This document shows positions 46,703 to 55,956 of a stretch of DNA of 64,000 nucleotides, piece after piece. Each line of letters starts with the position of its first letter. Within the stretch, counting starts at the first letter, position 1. The notes under the pieces were generated by a model that worked only from the letters and a program-made list of their open reading frames with translations, ran no database searches and was not told where the DNA came from. The stretch comes from Acheta domesticus (lineage: Eukaryota; Arthropoda; Insecta; Orthoptera; Gryllidae): assembly GCA_031308135.1 (NCBI GenBank), contig JAHLJT010009436.1:142870303-142934302 (forward strand). Reading direction: 5' to 3'. The translations under genes and the position numbers were made by a program.

Positions 46703-47845
46703 GCCAACAAAAAACACTAAATTAATAATTTGTATATATTAGGGCTTATAATTTGAAATAAAATGCATTTTAAGTCAGTAAAATCTAGAGTAAGTAAATA
46801 TTTGTGCCTAGGATGCAGCGTATCCCGGACCGCAAAATAGATGCTTTTTTTTTTTTTTTTTTTGAAATTATTTTCAATGTATTGGAAATAATTACCATTT
46901 ATATATTTCAACCACATCCAAAACAGTAATCCCATTTCGAGTATACTGGTATATTGATTTATTTCAAACTAGAAATAAAAAATTTTTCAAAAATATCGCG
47001 AAATTGCCTTCCCCCGAAATACTTTCTGAATCCGCCTCTGGGTCCTGCGCAGCTTTCTCCAAGGGAAATTGGGCGCCCACAGATTGACACTTTCCCCAAT
47101 GTCGACTTTTTTTTTTTCTTTCTTCAAAAAGAGAAGGCATTTGTGAATGCATAATGGGTTAGCCAGCCAGTTATCCCCCTCCAGTGGGCCCTAAGGTCTC
47201 TCTCAACATCTGTGGTAGTGTAGTGTTTGTAAATGTGTAAGTAAAGGATATGATTAGGACAAGGAAGAGGGGTCATTCCATATTCAATCAACAAAGTTTT
47301 AATTAAAATTTTACCTCACCATTTTAGATTCAGATGAAATTTGACACGTAAGTAGTATGAATAAAGAATAAGAAAAGTACAAATTTTGAGTAAAATACTT
47401 CCACCCGTTTGTGAAATATAGCCATGTAAAATTTTACAAAATTGGGTTCCCGAAAGTTTTTATATTGATGTAGAACCTCTCCAAATTAAGATAGAGAGCT
47501 GGAACAGGTGTCATTTTTCAGCTTTCTTTATGGCCTTTTATATGATATGCAACTCAATATGGGTTTGGGTTAAAACGTTTTTCAAATTTGAATTTAAAAT
47601 TTTGATTTTGAGTTTTTTCAAAATGCTCATCTTTGAAAAAATTTAAAAAATCTAAAATAATCCGTATATGTTTCCAAACAGATAGTACAAGTTTAAACAT
47701 GGGACTGCAATGAGTTCATATGCTAATCTTTACTTAAAATGCACAATATTTACTTACTCTAGATTTTACTGACTTAAAATGCATTTTATTTCAAATTATA
47801 AGCCCCAATATATACAAATTATTAATTTAGTTTCTTTTGTTGGCG
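46703..47845. mobile_element. TIR element, family F (1.14 kb)
   Basis: Terminal inverted arms of about 105 bp, 46703-46807 and 47741-47845, agree at nearly every position. Both read CCAACAAAA near the tip, then AATTTGTATATATT, TTATAATTTGAAATAAAATG and TCTAGAGTAAGTAAATATT. No target duplication is clear. The interior codes for nothing recognisable and holds a SINE A fragment (47205-47275). Arm similarity this high suggests a fairly recent insertion. The superfamily is unknown. A partial third arm lies at 56748-56810. Confidence 0.7.
47205..47275 (-). mobile_element. SINE family A fragment
   Basis: TGTGGTAGTGTAGTGTTTG, TGTGTAAGTAAAGG and TAGGACAAGGAAGAGG match the middle of family A (compare 8889-8965). 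Confidence 0.6.
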
Positions 47846-47860
47846 AGTATGTTGTTTTAT

Positions 47861-47893
47861 TGTTATTATTATTGTTTGTTATTATTATTATTT
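47861..47893. repeat. (TTA)n microsatellite
   Basis: TTATTGTTATTATTATTG then TTATTATTATTATT directly before the 3' end of family C copy 3. Confidence 0.9.
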
Positions 47894-48421
47894 TTCCACT
47901 ACATCACGACTAAAGATGTTATGAGTCGGCTGAATATAAAATCTACTCCAGGTTGCAACCTGCTACCTAAGGAGCAGATCCGGTGACTGTCAGTGCCTCT
48001 ACAATACTTTGCACAAAATGTGGGCTGTTCCAAATAAAAGCAATTTCTTGCACTTCCCAGTATTTTGAATTACCAGGGAGTTTAGACAAGTTCTTACTCA
48101 AATTTTGCGGAACATATCCCAGAGCTCCGATAACTATCGGTACAACCTGTGCTTTTACGCCCCACATTCGACTGATCTCGATTTCCAAACTCTTGTATTT
48201 AAGACGTTTCTCTGCCTCCTTGGTAACGACGTTTTGATCGCAAGGTACAGCAACATCGACAAGTAAACACGATTTTTTCTCCAAATTCCGGATAACTATA
48301 TCCGGTTTGTTTGCCGCTAACGTGCGATCAGTTTGAATTTGTTGGTCGTACAATATCGCACGCAATCCAACAGCCGTCACCGGTTTTGGTGAGTAGTCGT
48401 ACCACTTGGGGCATGGATTTG
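47894..48421 (-). pseudogene. R4/Dong-type retrotransposon, family C copy 3 (5'-truncated)
   Basis: The minus strand encodes only the restriction-enzyme-like endonuclease region and C-terminus. KPDIVIRNLEKKSCLLVDVA has PD and D separated by 14 residues, as in the element at 48465-51705 (KPDIVVFDKTTCRAIIIDIA). It continues with EIEISRMWGVKAQVVPIVIG. An extra A near 48036 shifts the frame just before the end, where copy 1 still reads AHILRKVL. The 5' end is truncated directly into (TTA)n. It is about 525 bp long and cannot be autonomous. Confidence 0.85.
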
Positions 48422-48464
48422 TATTATTACTATTATTATTATTAATATTATTATTATTATTATT
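48422..48464. repeat. (TTA)n microsatellite
   Basis: Imperfect TTA units (TTATTACTATTATTATTATTAA...) between family C copy 3 and the family A-type Dong element. Translation of this tract as Asn repeats is an artefact. Confidence 0.95.
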
Positions 48465-48576
48465 CAAAATTTTACGCTCGTCCGGAGTTTTTAGATATAA
48501 CTCAAGGACCGAACGTTAACACATATAGCGAGACAGATGGTGAGAAGTTCTTGCTCCAGTGCACTCAGGTTCTGCT

Positions 48577-50928
48577 TCAATGGATAAGAGAGAGAACCTT
48601 ACGCACAATATTGGTGGTTGCCAGCAGCACGGCCTTCTGCATGGTTCTGAAGTGCCACTCATTTAGATGGAGTTTCTCTTTCACAATCCTCCAATCATCA
48701 GCAACAAGCCCATTAGATGAAATAACTACGGGCACAATATCTACCTCTTTTAGTTTGTAGAGGTTTTTCAGTTCTTCTGAGAGTGGCTGGTATTTTCTTT
48801 TCTTTTCTGCAATTGTTGGCAGCAGATTATGATCTAATGGGAATGCAATATCAATTATTATTGCCCTGCAAGTAGTTTTATCGAACACGACAATATCAGG
48901 CTTATTTGCATCCATTGTTTTATCTGAAACAATGGCAGTATCCCATAAGATTTTTGTTCTCTCATTTGACAAAACTTGCTCCGGTAGATATTTGTAATAA
49001 GGTAAGCTTTCCTTTAACAGGTCCAATCTTTTGGCAAGAGCTTGGTGAATGATTTTGGCTACATTATTGTGGCGTTGTAAATAATCTGTTTGTGCCAACT
49101 GAGAGCAGCCACTACAGATGTGTTGAATAGATTCGGTGGCCTTCTTGCACAGGCGACACATGTCACTGATGTTCTCTTTCATGATATATCGCCTGTAGTT
49201 ATTAGTGGTTACTACCTGATCTTGAATGGCCAACACAAATCCTTCCGTCTCGCCAAAAAGCCCAGCGGTTCTCAACCATTCAGTCGATCTTTTCATATCA
49301 ATGGCGTTACTTCGAAGCGCTGTAGCAAACCTGCCATGGAGTTCCTTTGATTTCCACTGCTCAATTCGATCCTCACATTTAGGAAAACTTGGATTGTGGT
49401 TTTCTTGGAGCCGCTTCAGAGGTGTATAGCCGTGATCTTGTGCACAGATGGCCGTCATGGATTTGTTATTGATGAAATAATGTCTGAGCTGTTTTTCTTG
49501 CTGGCGGCACATAACTTCAAGACTTAACAGTCCACGGCCTCCATGATGTCTTGAAAGATATAGCCTTTCGGTGGAACTTCGAGGATGATGCATCCGATAT
49601 TTTGATAGAAGTGTTCTGACTTTTCTATCGAAAGCTTGTAAAGATGTCTCAGACCATTTAACAACTCCAAATGTATGCGATGCTGCAGAAAGGGCCCATG
49701 TGTTCATTCCTGTAAATTTGTTTCTCGAATTAATAGAGGACTTGCAGATTTTTGCAACACGAGAGAGAACCTTCCTTTCCACTTGTTTTCTAATTTTTTC
49801 ATCTGCAGTTCCTAAGAGCTGCTGGAGGCCGAGATACTTATATTCATCTCCACTGATGAGTTCTTGAATTCTCAAATCTTCCATCAAATGAGGTTCATTT
49901 TCTCTATTCTGGACGCGACCTCTCTTCACGTGAACAACAGCACACTTCTCCAAACCAAGATCCATACAAACAGAGGTGCTGAAACTTTCAACAAGTGTCA
50001 GCATGCTGCGAAGTTGATCTGGTCCTTTAGCATAGAGCTTGAGATCATCCATGTATAATTGGTGGGAAATTATCTTCTTGGGGTTCTTTAAAGCATATCC
50101 GTAGCCGGAGGCATTCAGCATTCTACTCAAAGTGTTCAGTGATAAGCAAAACCAGAGCGGGCTTAAGCTGTCTCCCTGAAAAATGCCTCTACAAATTCGC
50201 AAAGGATTAGTCTGGTAACTCAGTTTCCCTCTCCTAACATGCAGTATTGTTCGCCAGCTGTTCATACACGTTGTAAGAAATTTAATGATAGAGGGGTGAA
50301 CCTTGTAAAGTTGAAGAGTTCGCAGAAGCCAAGAATGAGGAATGGAATCAAATGCCTTTCGGAAATCAATCCAGCCCACAGACAAATTATGCATTTTCTT
50401 TTTTACAAGCTTGGATATAATATTATCTATTATCAATAACTCTTTGCATCCTCGAGATCCTTTCCTACAACCAACCTGTTCTTGCAAAAGCAGATCATTT
50501 TCTTTCAAATGCTCGTCGAGTTTGGTGGCAATAATGGAGGTGAGAACTTTATAAATTGTAGGTAGACATGTAATGGGTCTATAATTCTCGGGACATGACG
50601 CATTTCCACCTTTCGGTAACATAAATGTCACGCCCAAGGTACAAAATTCTGGCAGCACAGATGTTCCATTCAAAATGTTTTGAAATTGACTCGCCAATAT
50701 ACCATGAGTGCAAGTCAGATATTTCCACCAAAAGTTTTGTATTCCATCTACTCCTGGAGCTTTCCAATTTTGGGTTCTTCGTATAGATCTTTTTACATCC
50801 TCTGTCGAAATAACAACTCCTTTCATTTCCGGGATACTGTGACAAGCTTCCTCTTCCTGTCGTATCCAGTATGCTTCATCAAAATGTTGCTTTGGGGTGG
50901 ACCAAATCTGAGACCAGTAGTTTGCCAT
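48577..50928 (-). CDS. Reverse transcriptase / restriction-enzyme-like endonuclease of Dong-1
   Basis: A 783-codon open frame from the ATG at 50928. It continues upstream without a stop to the frame change near 51275, so this ATG is not necessarily the real start. Reverse-transcriptase landmarks (residues counted from it): ENYRPITCL 114-122, WIDFRKAFDS 186-195 (motif A, Asp188), QGDSLSPL 251-258 (motif B), YMDDLKLYA 292-300 (catalytic Asp pair), EYKYLGL 362-368. ELHGRF, GLFGETEGFVLAIQDQV 557-572 and CRLCKKATESIQHICSGC 591-608 (C-x2-C-x8-H-x4-C) follow. The endonuclease motif is PD 677-678 with Asp693. It would nick TAA target DNA and reverse-transcribe the element RNA onto it. No catalytic residue is visibly lost. 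Confidence 0.9.
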   Translation of the reverse strand: MANYWSQIWSTPKQHFDEAYWIRQEEEACHSIPEMKGVVISTEDVKRSIRRTQNWKAPGVDGIQNFWWKYLTCTHGILASQFQNILNGTSVLPEFCTLGVTFMLPKGGNASCPENYRPITCLPTIYKVLTSIIATKLDEHLKENDLLLQEQVGCRKGSRGCKELLIIDNIISKLVKKKMHNLSVGWIDFRKAFDSIPHSWLLRTLQLYKVHPSIIKFLTTCMNSWRTILHVRRGKLSYQTNPLRICRGIFQGDSLSPLWFCLSLNTLSRMLNASGYGYALKNPKKIISHQLYMDDLKLYAKGPDQLRSMLTLVESFSTSVCMDLGLEKCAVVHVKRGRVQNRENEPHLMEDLRIQELISGDEYKYLGLQQLLGTADEKIRKQVERKVLSRVAKICKSSINSRNKFTGMNTWALSAASHTFGVVKWSETSLQAFDRKVRTLLSKYRMHHPRSSTERLYLSRHHGGRGLLSLEVMCRQQEKQLRHYFINNKSMTAICAQDHGYTPLKRLQENHNPSFPKCEDRIEQWKSKELHGRFATALRSNAIDMKRSTEWLRTAGLFGETEGFVLAIQDQVVTTNNYRRYIMKENISDMCRLCKKATESIQHICSGCSQLAQTDYLQRHNNVAKIIHQALAKRLDLLKESLPYYKYLPEQVLSNERTKILWDTAIVSDKTMDANKPDIVVFDKTTCRAIIIDIAFPLDHNLLPTIAEKKRKYQPLSEELKNLYKLKEVDIVPVVISSNGLVADDWRIVKEKLHLNEWHFRTMQKAVLLATTNIVRKVLSLIH

Positions 50929-51247
50929 GGCAGAAGCACTTGGGGGGTTTATGTCACTTTCCTTGGTATCTCTCGATTCTAGATATCTATAAAAGCCTTT
51001 TTGATTCTTAGAGAATAAGGAATTTTCTTTCTTGCGTCGCGCAGCTGCGTTATATCTTCTTATTCTTGCCCCCAGAGCTACTATTCTTTGTCTTATTCTC
51101 TCGTCTTCAACCTTTAGTCTACTTTCCAGGTCTTTCTGCGTTCTTTTTATCTTTAGTCTTCTGAGAATTGAGCGAATACTTGCGCGAACCTTCTTTGAAA
51201 TCCCTCGTTTGTCTCTGAAATATTCAGCAATATGCGAAATATCTCGT

Positions 51248-51703
51248 CTAGCTTGGGTAATTTGATTTTCGATTTTTTTTCAACCATGCCGGTGGCTTTT
51301 GTCTTTCATTAGGCTTCTTATCAAGAGAAGTACCTTTTCCCACCTGTACTTTGTAACCTAGATGTTCACAAGTAGCAATTGCAGCGCAATGAACCAATCC
51401 GGCTACATCTTCAAGAGAAGAAGCTTCTGAGATGTTTGGGGCAATAATTTGGTTCATTTTGCCAACAATCTCATAGACATTAGTGCTGCACTTCAGTTTT
51501 GGTATTTTTGGTCTTAGATCTAAAGATATTCCTTGGTAGTGAAGCTTTGTAACCTCGTAAATATCTTTAAGAGATTTGTCCACCATTTCGTTGTCGAGTT
51601 GGGGGATGGGAACCACAACGTGTTGTTCGTTCTCATGTACTCTTTGTTCATTTCCATTAACTTGCTGCTCCAGGACTACCTCACTTGTTAGTTCTAGCTC
51701 CAC
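51248..51703 (-). CDS. N-terminal part of the Dong-1 polyprotein, frame-shifted from the rest
   Basis: An open frame of about 150 codons, acidic and Gln/Asn-rich at first, then LRPKIPKLKCSTNVYEIVGK and LVHCAAIATCEHLGYKV. These align with LRPRIPKLNINRKDRLTQII and IVYCAAATVAVKAGFKL of the neighbouring element at 54564-55010. The frame runs out at 51248. The next frame takes over at an eight-base A run on the minus strand (51280-51273), restoring the IENQI block seen as LENQI in the neighbour. A one-base slip in the homopolymer, real or from sequencing, is the likeliest cause. No role beyond RNA binding or assembly can be inferred. Confidence 0.75.
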   Translation of the reverse strand: MELELTSEVVLEQQVNGNEQRVHENEQHVVVPIPQLDNEMVDKSLKDIYEVTKLHYQGISLDLRPKIPKLKCSTNVYEIVGKMNQIIAPNISEASSLEDVAGLVHCAAIATCEHLGYKVQVGKGTSLDKKPNERQKPPAWLKKNRKSNYPS

Positions 51704-51709
51704 TTCCTC

Positions 51710-51770
<61 letters not shown>
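51710..51770. repeat. (TTA)n microsatellite
   Basis: Twenty uninterrupted TTA units between the 5' end of Dong-1 and the 3' end of Dong-2. Confidence 0.97.
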
Positions 51771-51771
<1 letters not shown>

Positions 51772-51847
51772 CAACATTGTTTTTCTCGGTATTCGCCGGA
51801 TATATATTTGACTTTGGGTCGGGTTAGTAACCAAGACACAGGCCAAT

Positions 51848-53167
51848 TCATGTTTCATCGTAATTTAGGAATTTTCGCACAATCCTGCATGTGTTTAAGA
51901 TTATTGACTTTTGCATCATTTTGAAAGTATATTTTGGTATTTGAATAAGTTCCAGATTTTTATGGATGTTATTTGGTATAACTCCTGTGCACGAAATGAC
52001 CAGAGGAATAATATGGACTTTTTGAAGATGCCATAGTGCCTTGACTTCTGCTGCTAGTTCTGTGTACTTCGTTATTTTTTCTGCGTGTGCTGTTTGAAGA
52101 TTTGCTGTTTGTAGAATAGTGATGTCAATCAGGTAGCCAATCTTTTGCCGTTTGTCTACGAAGGTTATGTCAGGTCTGTTGTGATGAATGGTTTTATCTG
52201 TAATAATTTCTCTGTCATAGTACAACTTATAGTTTGAACTTTCAAGTACAGAATCGGGAACATATTTGTAATATGGACAGGTTGTTTCTTGTAGTTTGGA
52301 TTTCGCCGCCAGTTTCTGGTGGATAATATTTGCAACTTGATTGTGCCTATAGGTGCAATCTGTATGGGCCATTAATTTACATCCTGATGTGATGTGCTGT
52401 ATGCTCTCAACTGTTGTATGACATTTTCTACATTTGTCATCTATCGCTTGTTTGAGGATATGTTTTCTGTAACTTTTAGTGTTGATCACTTGATCCTGTA
52501 TGGCAACCATGAACCCTTCTGTTTCGCCAAATAGATCACCATATTTTAGCCAAGCGTTTGAGGCTTTTGAGTCTACATGAGGTTGCTTGAGATCATGTGC
52601 ATGGCGTCCATGGAGTTCCTTTCTTGACCACATGTCTATTTTGTGGTTATTATCTGCAAACTGTGAAGAAATGTCCAGCTGTTTGTTGTTAAGATCAAGA
52701 GGGGTTAATTTGGTATCTGCTTGAACTATTGCAGCGTGTAGTTCTGAAGTTGCCTGTTTCTCATAATAGAAGTTCCTTAATGACTGGATCTGTTTATAGC
52801 ACAGATTCTTTAGATCTATTAGGCTTCGTCCTCCCTCATTTCGTGGGAGTGTTACTCGTTCTATTGCGCTATTTGGATGGTGATGTCTGAATTTTGTTAG
52901 AATTGTGCGAGTCAGTCTCTGGATATCTTCGAGATCTGTGTCGCTCCACGGTATTATTCCAAATGAGTATGTATACACTGGTACTGCAAATGTGTTAATT
53001 GCTTTTATCATGTTCTTGCCTGTTAATTTGGTTTTCAGGAGTGCCATGATTCTCGATTTGTACATTTTTGTCAGTGATTGTTTGATTACCTTGTTGTCTG
53101 TGATTGCTGCCTGATCGAATCCTAAATACTTGTACATTTCTTCATCATTCATTGCCTGTATCGTCAT
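51848..53167 (-). pseudogene. Dong-2 C-terminal region: thumb, zinc knuckle and endonuclease
   Basis: A 439-codon open frame following the in-frame stop at 53170-53168. It starts at the MYKYLGFDQ block and includes TFAVPVYTYSFGIIPWSDTD, ELHGRHAHDL, GLFGETEGFMVAIQDQV and CRKCHTTVESIQHITSGC (C-x2-C-x8-H-x4-C). RPDITFVDKRQKIGYLIDIT gives PD-x14-D. These are the same blocks in the same order as in Dong-1, with the endonuclease residues kept. The frame ends near the 3' end of the element. Alone it lacks the reverse transcriptase. Confidence 0.85.
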
Positions 53168-54566
53168 TTAATCACTGAGGCTATTGTCTATCTTCTGTAA
53201 CTTTTCTCTTTTATCTACGTGAAATGTCTTACATTTGTCAATGCCAAAACTCATATGGATGTCTTCCGAAAATGTTCGAGTTATTTCAAGGAGATATTGA
53301 AGCTGTCTGCCTGTCGAACTGTAAAGTTTGATGGCATCCATGTACATTAGATGTGATATGGTATGGATAATTTTCTTATTTTTACGAATTTTGAATCCAT
53401 AGTGAGTACTATTAAGTTGGTTGACAAGGGGTTTAGAGCCAGACAGAACAACAATGGGCTTAAGGAGTCCCCTTGGAAGATGCCTCGCTTAATTCTGATG
53501 TCTTTTGTTGTGATTGTGAAGTCTTGCTGCCTTAAGGACAATGTTGTTCTCCAATGAGTCATGATCTGCTCCAGAAAGTTAATGATGGTTTCATTAATTT
53601 TGTATATGCGGAGAACTTCAATAAGCCAACTGAGAGGAACGCTATCGAATGCTTTCTTGTAGTCAATGTAAGCCATGTGCAAGTTTCTATGGTTTTTGTG
53701 TGCTTGCTGGAGAATGACCATATCTGTTAGGAGTTGTTCTTTACATCCTTTATGTAATTGTCTGCAACCTTTCTGTTGTTCTGTCATTATTTCTCTGTCC
53801 TCAATATAATCTTGGATTTTACTTGTAATGCATGACGTCAAGATTTTGTACATTGTGGGGAGGCAGGTGATTGGACGGTATTGAGAAGGGTTCTGTGTGT
53901 CTCTACTTTTGGGTTTCATGTACGTAATACCTTTCGTTAAGAATAAAGACATGTCTTCAGGTTTGTTAATGACTTGTGTGAAGCAATGGGCCAACTTATG
54001 GTGAAGCGATGTAAACTGCTTGTACCAGAAATTTTGAACGTGTTCTGGGCCAGGGGCTTTCCAGTTGTGGGTTTTTGCAATTGCAGTGCTGACGTCTTTT
54101 ACTGTGATCTCCTGATATAACATTGGTTCTAGAGTTTGAACATTATTTATTTCTTCTTTAATCCAATGTGCCTCACTATTGTGATGATGAGTTTCTGACC
54201 AAATGCCTGACCAGTACTGTTCCAAATTTTGTTGATCTGGTGCACCGTTGTTCTCTCGTTGGAAATTGCAATTTGGTCTGAGTTGTTGATAGAACACTTT
54301 TTCATTCTGACGAAACATTGAATTTTGTAGTTTACGTTCTGTTGTTTCTTTGTATCGTCTTTGTGATCTAGCTGCAAGCTTCTGTTTTAGTTCATCTAAA
54401 TGTTCAGCTATTAAATTTGGGTCAACGATTTTATCACCCTGGTCCTTGTGTTTTCTTAATTCATGCTCCTGATGACCGTGTTTTCTGATCTTTGCAAGTG
54501 TTTTCTTAATTTTCTTGGCTAATTTCTTGTTGTTTGGTTGATTCAAATATTGCATTACTCTGCCTA
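53168..54566 (-). pseudogene. Dong-2 reverse transcriptase, frame-broken with a YMDA active site
   Basis: The frame from 54555 to 53347 encodes QYRPITCLPTMYKILTS, AYIDYKKAFDSVPLSWL (motif A intact) and GIFQGDSLSPLLFCLALNPL (motif B). At the CCCC run 53431-53428 the frame changes. The continuing frame reads STHYGFKIRKNKKIIHTI and then LMYMDAIKLYSS, where Dong-1 has YMDDLKLYA. The second catalytic aspartate is therefore alanine (GCC at 53335-53333), a change expected to abolish polymerase activity. The frame closes at a TAA at 53170-53168 inside NSLSD*MTIQ. Confidence 0.9.
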
Positions 54567-55604
54567 TTCTTGTCTAAGATATTGGATTTGATTTTCGAGT
54601 CTTTGCTGCCATGGCGGTTTAGTGTAATTCTTGTCTGAAGTCCTTTTCTGACTTTCTGACTGATCCTTTAATTTGAAACCAGCTTTTACAGCTACGGTAG
54701 CAGCTGCACAGTAAACTATAGCATGTATGTCTGTTAAAGTGTCTTCTTCTTGGATCTGGAAGGGCAAGACATGTTCATTTATATATTGGATAATTTGGGT
54801 GAGCCTGTCCTTTCTATTGATGTTGAGTTTAGGAATTCTGGGGCGAAGTGTTGGATCTAATCCTGAGTACTTGAGAAAAAGTTCCTGGTATATATCAATT
54901 ATGTCTGACATGTTATCTTCCTTGGCACCTGCTGTTGATGGATCCTGATCTGCTTCATCTAATTGGGTTGAATTTGGAACTACGTGTGAATCTGCGATAG
55001 TTTGTGTCAAGGGGCACCCATTGTTGGAGGAAGAAATTTCTTCTGCTACTTCCTGTTTAATTTATTCCAACCTTACTTTTGGGATTAGATTGTTTGTAAG
55101 TATAGCTTTTTTCTGATCTACAAGCCTTTGTTCTGTGACGACAATATGGGGAAACTTCTCTCTAAATTCAGCATGCAGAGATTGTCTGTATCCAGTCATT
55201 TCTGTTTCTAAACGTGTGGCTCTGTAGTAGACGCGCATTATATACTCATTTAAGTTACTCGTCCACTTCATACGCTGCCTCACTTTCCCTGCTTTGGTGG
55301 TTGCGAGCAGCTGCTCGAGCAAAACACTGTCGGCAGGTGAAGCCACAGATTGCGGGTTGCTTCTTTGGGATTCGGCTGTAGTTTGTTCGGGTGACCCGGT
55401 AGGCGCCCGCCTGTTCAGCGTCCTACCACCGATGGCTCGCATGCTGTCACGGCCGGCACCGGCTCCAGACGTGCCCCGGCGCTCCCCGGGCAGCGGCTCT
55501 TTTTCCGAGGCCTTACGACTTCTTAAACGTCTCTCCATTTCAGAATGGGTGATTGCCATTGCCCCTAGCACCTTTGTAGTCGGTGACAATTGCTCATCTT
55601 CCAC
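54564..55604 (-). pseudogene. Dong-2 N-terminal region, interrupted by one stop
   Basis: One frame runs from a GTG codon at 55604 (first ATG at 55559) to a stop at 54566-54564, broken only by TAA at 55065-55063. The first part is basic and Arg/Ser-rich (ERRLRSRKASEKE), then KWTSNLNEYIMRVYYRATRL, HAEFREKFPHIVVTEQRLVD. This Trp-containing helical block recalls the Myb-like DNA-binding modules of endonuclease-type LINEs (inference). After the stop come LRPRIPKLN and IVYCAAATVAVKAGFKL, shared with Dong-1. At the end the frame changes between LENQIQYLRQE and the following GRVMQYLNQPNNKK. Confidence 0.75.
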
Positions 55605-55878
55605 GCGGCACAGTTGTTCTTGCTAACACGTAGGGTTGGACTTAAGAAGACTTGCAGAAAGAGGAGGAGGGGAAAAGGGAGTATTATGGGGAATATGGGG
55701 ATGTATGAGGAAAGGAAACGACTTGAGAGGACAATTTAGGATAGGGGCAGGAGAGATAATGAGAGACGGATAACTTTCACAGGTAAGGACAGCGGACAGC
55801 TGCTCCGGTTAGTCGCCTCTTACGACAGGAGGAGATTCCGTGGTGCTGTTCTACTAAAACCCCCGGTCACCACACGGG

Positions 55879-55879
<1 letters not shown>

Positions 55880-55939
<60 letters not shown>
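55880..55939. repeat. (TTA)n microsatellite
   Basis: Twenty uninterrupted TTA units abutting the 5' end of Dong-2. Confidence 0.97.
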
Positions 55940-55956
55940 GACCGCGGTACGTCAGG

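Larger units (their letters stand above)
48465..51709 (-). mobile_element. R4/Dong-type non-LTR retrotransposon, element 'Dong-1' (nearly intact, 5'-truncated)
   Basis: A 3.24 kb minus-strand element bounded by (TTA)n on both sides, with a 3' untranslated region of about 110 bp (48465-48576). One long reading frame covers 51703-48577 with a single frame change. It holds the conserved N-terminal region, reverse transcriptase, C-x2-C-x8-H-x4-C knuckle and PD-x14-D endonuclease of R4-clade elements. The Bombyx element Dong of this clade is known to insert at TAA repeats, which agrees with the flanks. The 5' end lacks the basic N-terminal part seen in the neighbouring element, so it is a 5'-truncated copy. 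It looks young: all visible catalytic residues are kept. Confidence 0.9.
51771..55879 (-). mobile_element. R4/Dong-type non-LTR retrotransposon, element 'Dong-2' (full length, inactivated)
   Basis: A 4.1 kb minus-strand element with (TTA)n at both ends. Its 5' end, CCCCGTGTGGTGACCGGGG next to the TAA array, is a short hairpin-forming sequence. A 5' untranslated region of roughly 0.27 kb leads into one protein frame (about 55604 to 51848), then a 3' untranslated region of about 75 bp. This is the only copy here with both ends. The coding frame has an in-frame stop (55065-55063), a frame change near 54566, a frame change at a CCCC run (53431-53428), a changed catalytic residue (53335-53333) and an in-frame stop (53170-53168). 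It differs clearly from Dong-1 at the protein level, so it is another lineage. Confidence 0.9.

Noticed and set aside
46023..46717. Arg/Ala-rich open frames on both strands
   Set aside because: CpG-rich DNA yields simultaneous long frames on both strands. No recognisable protein family.
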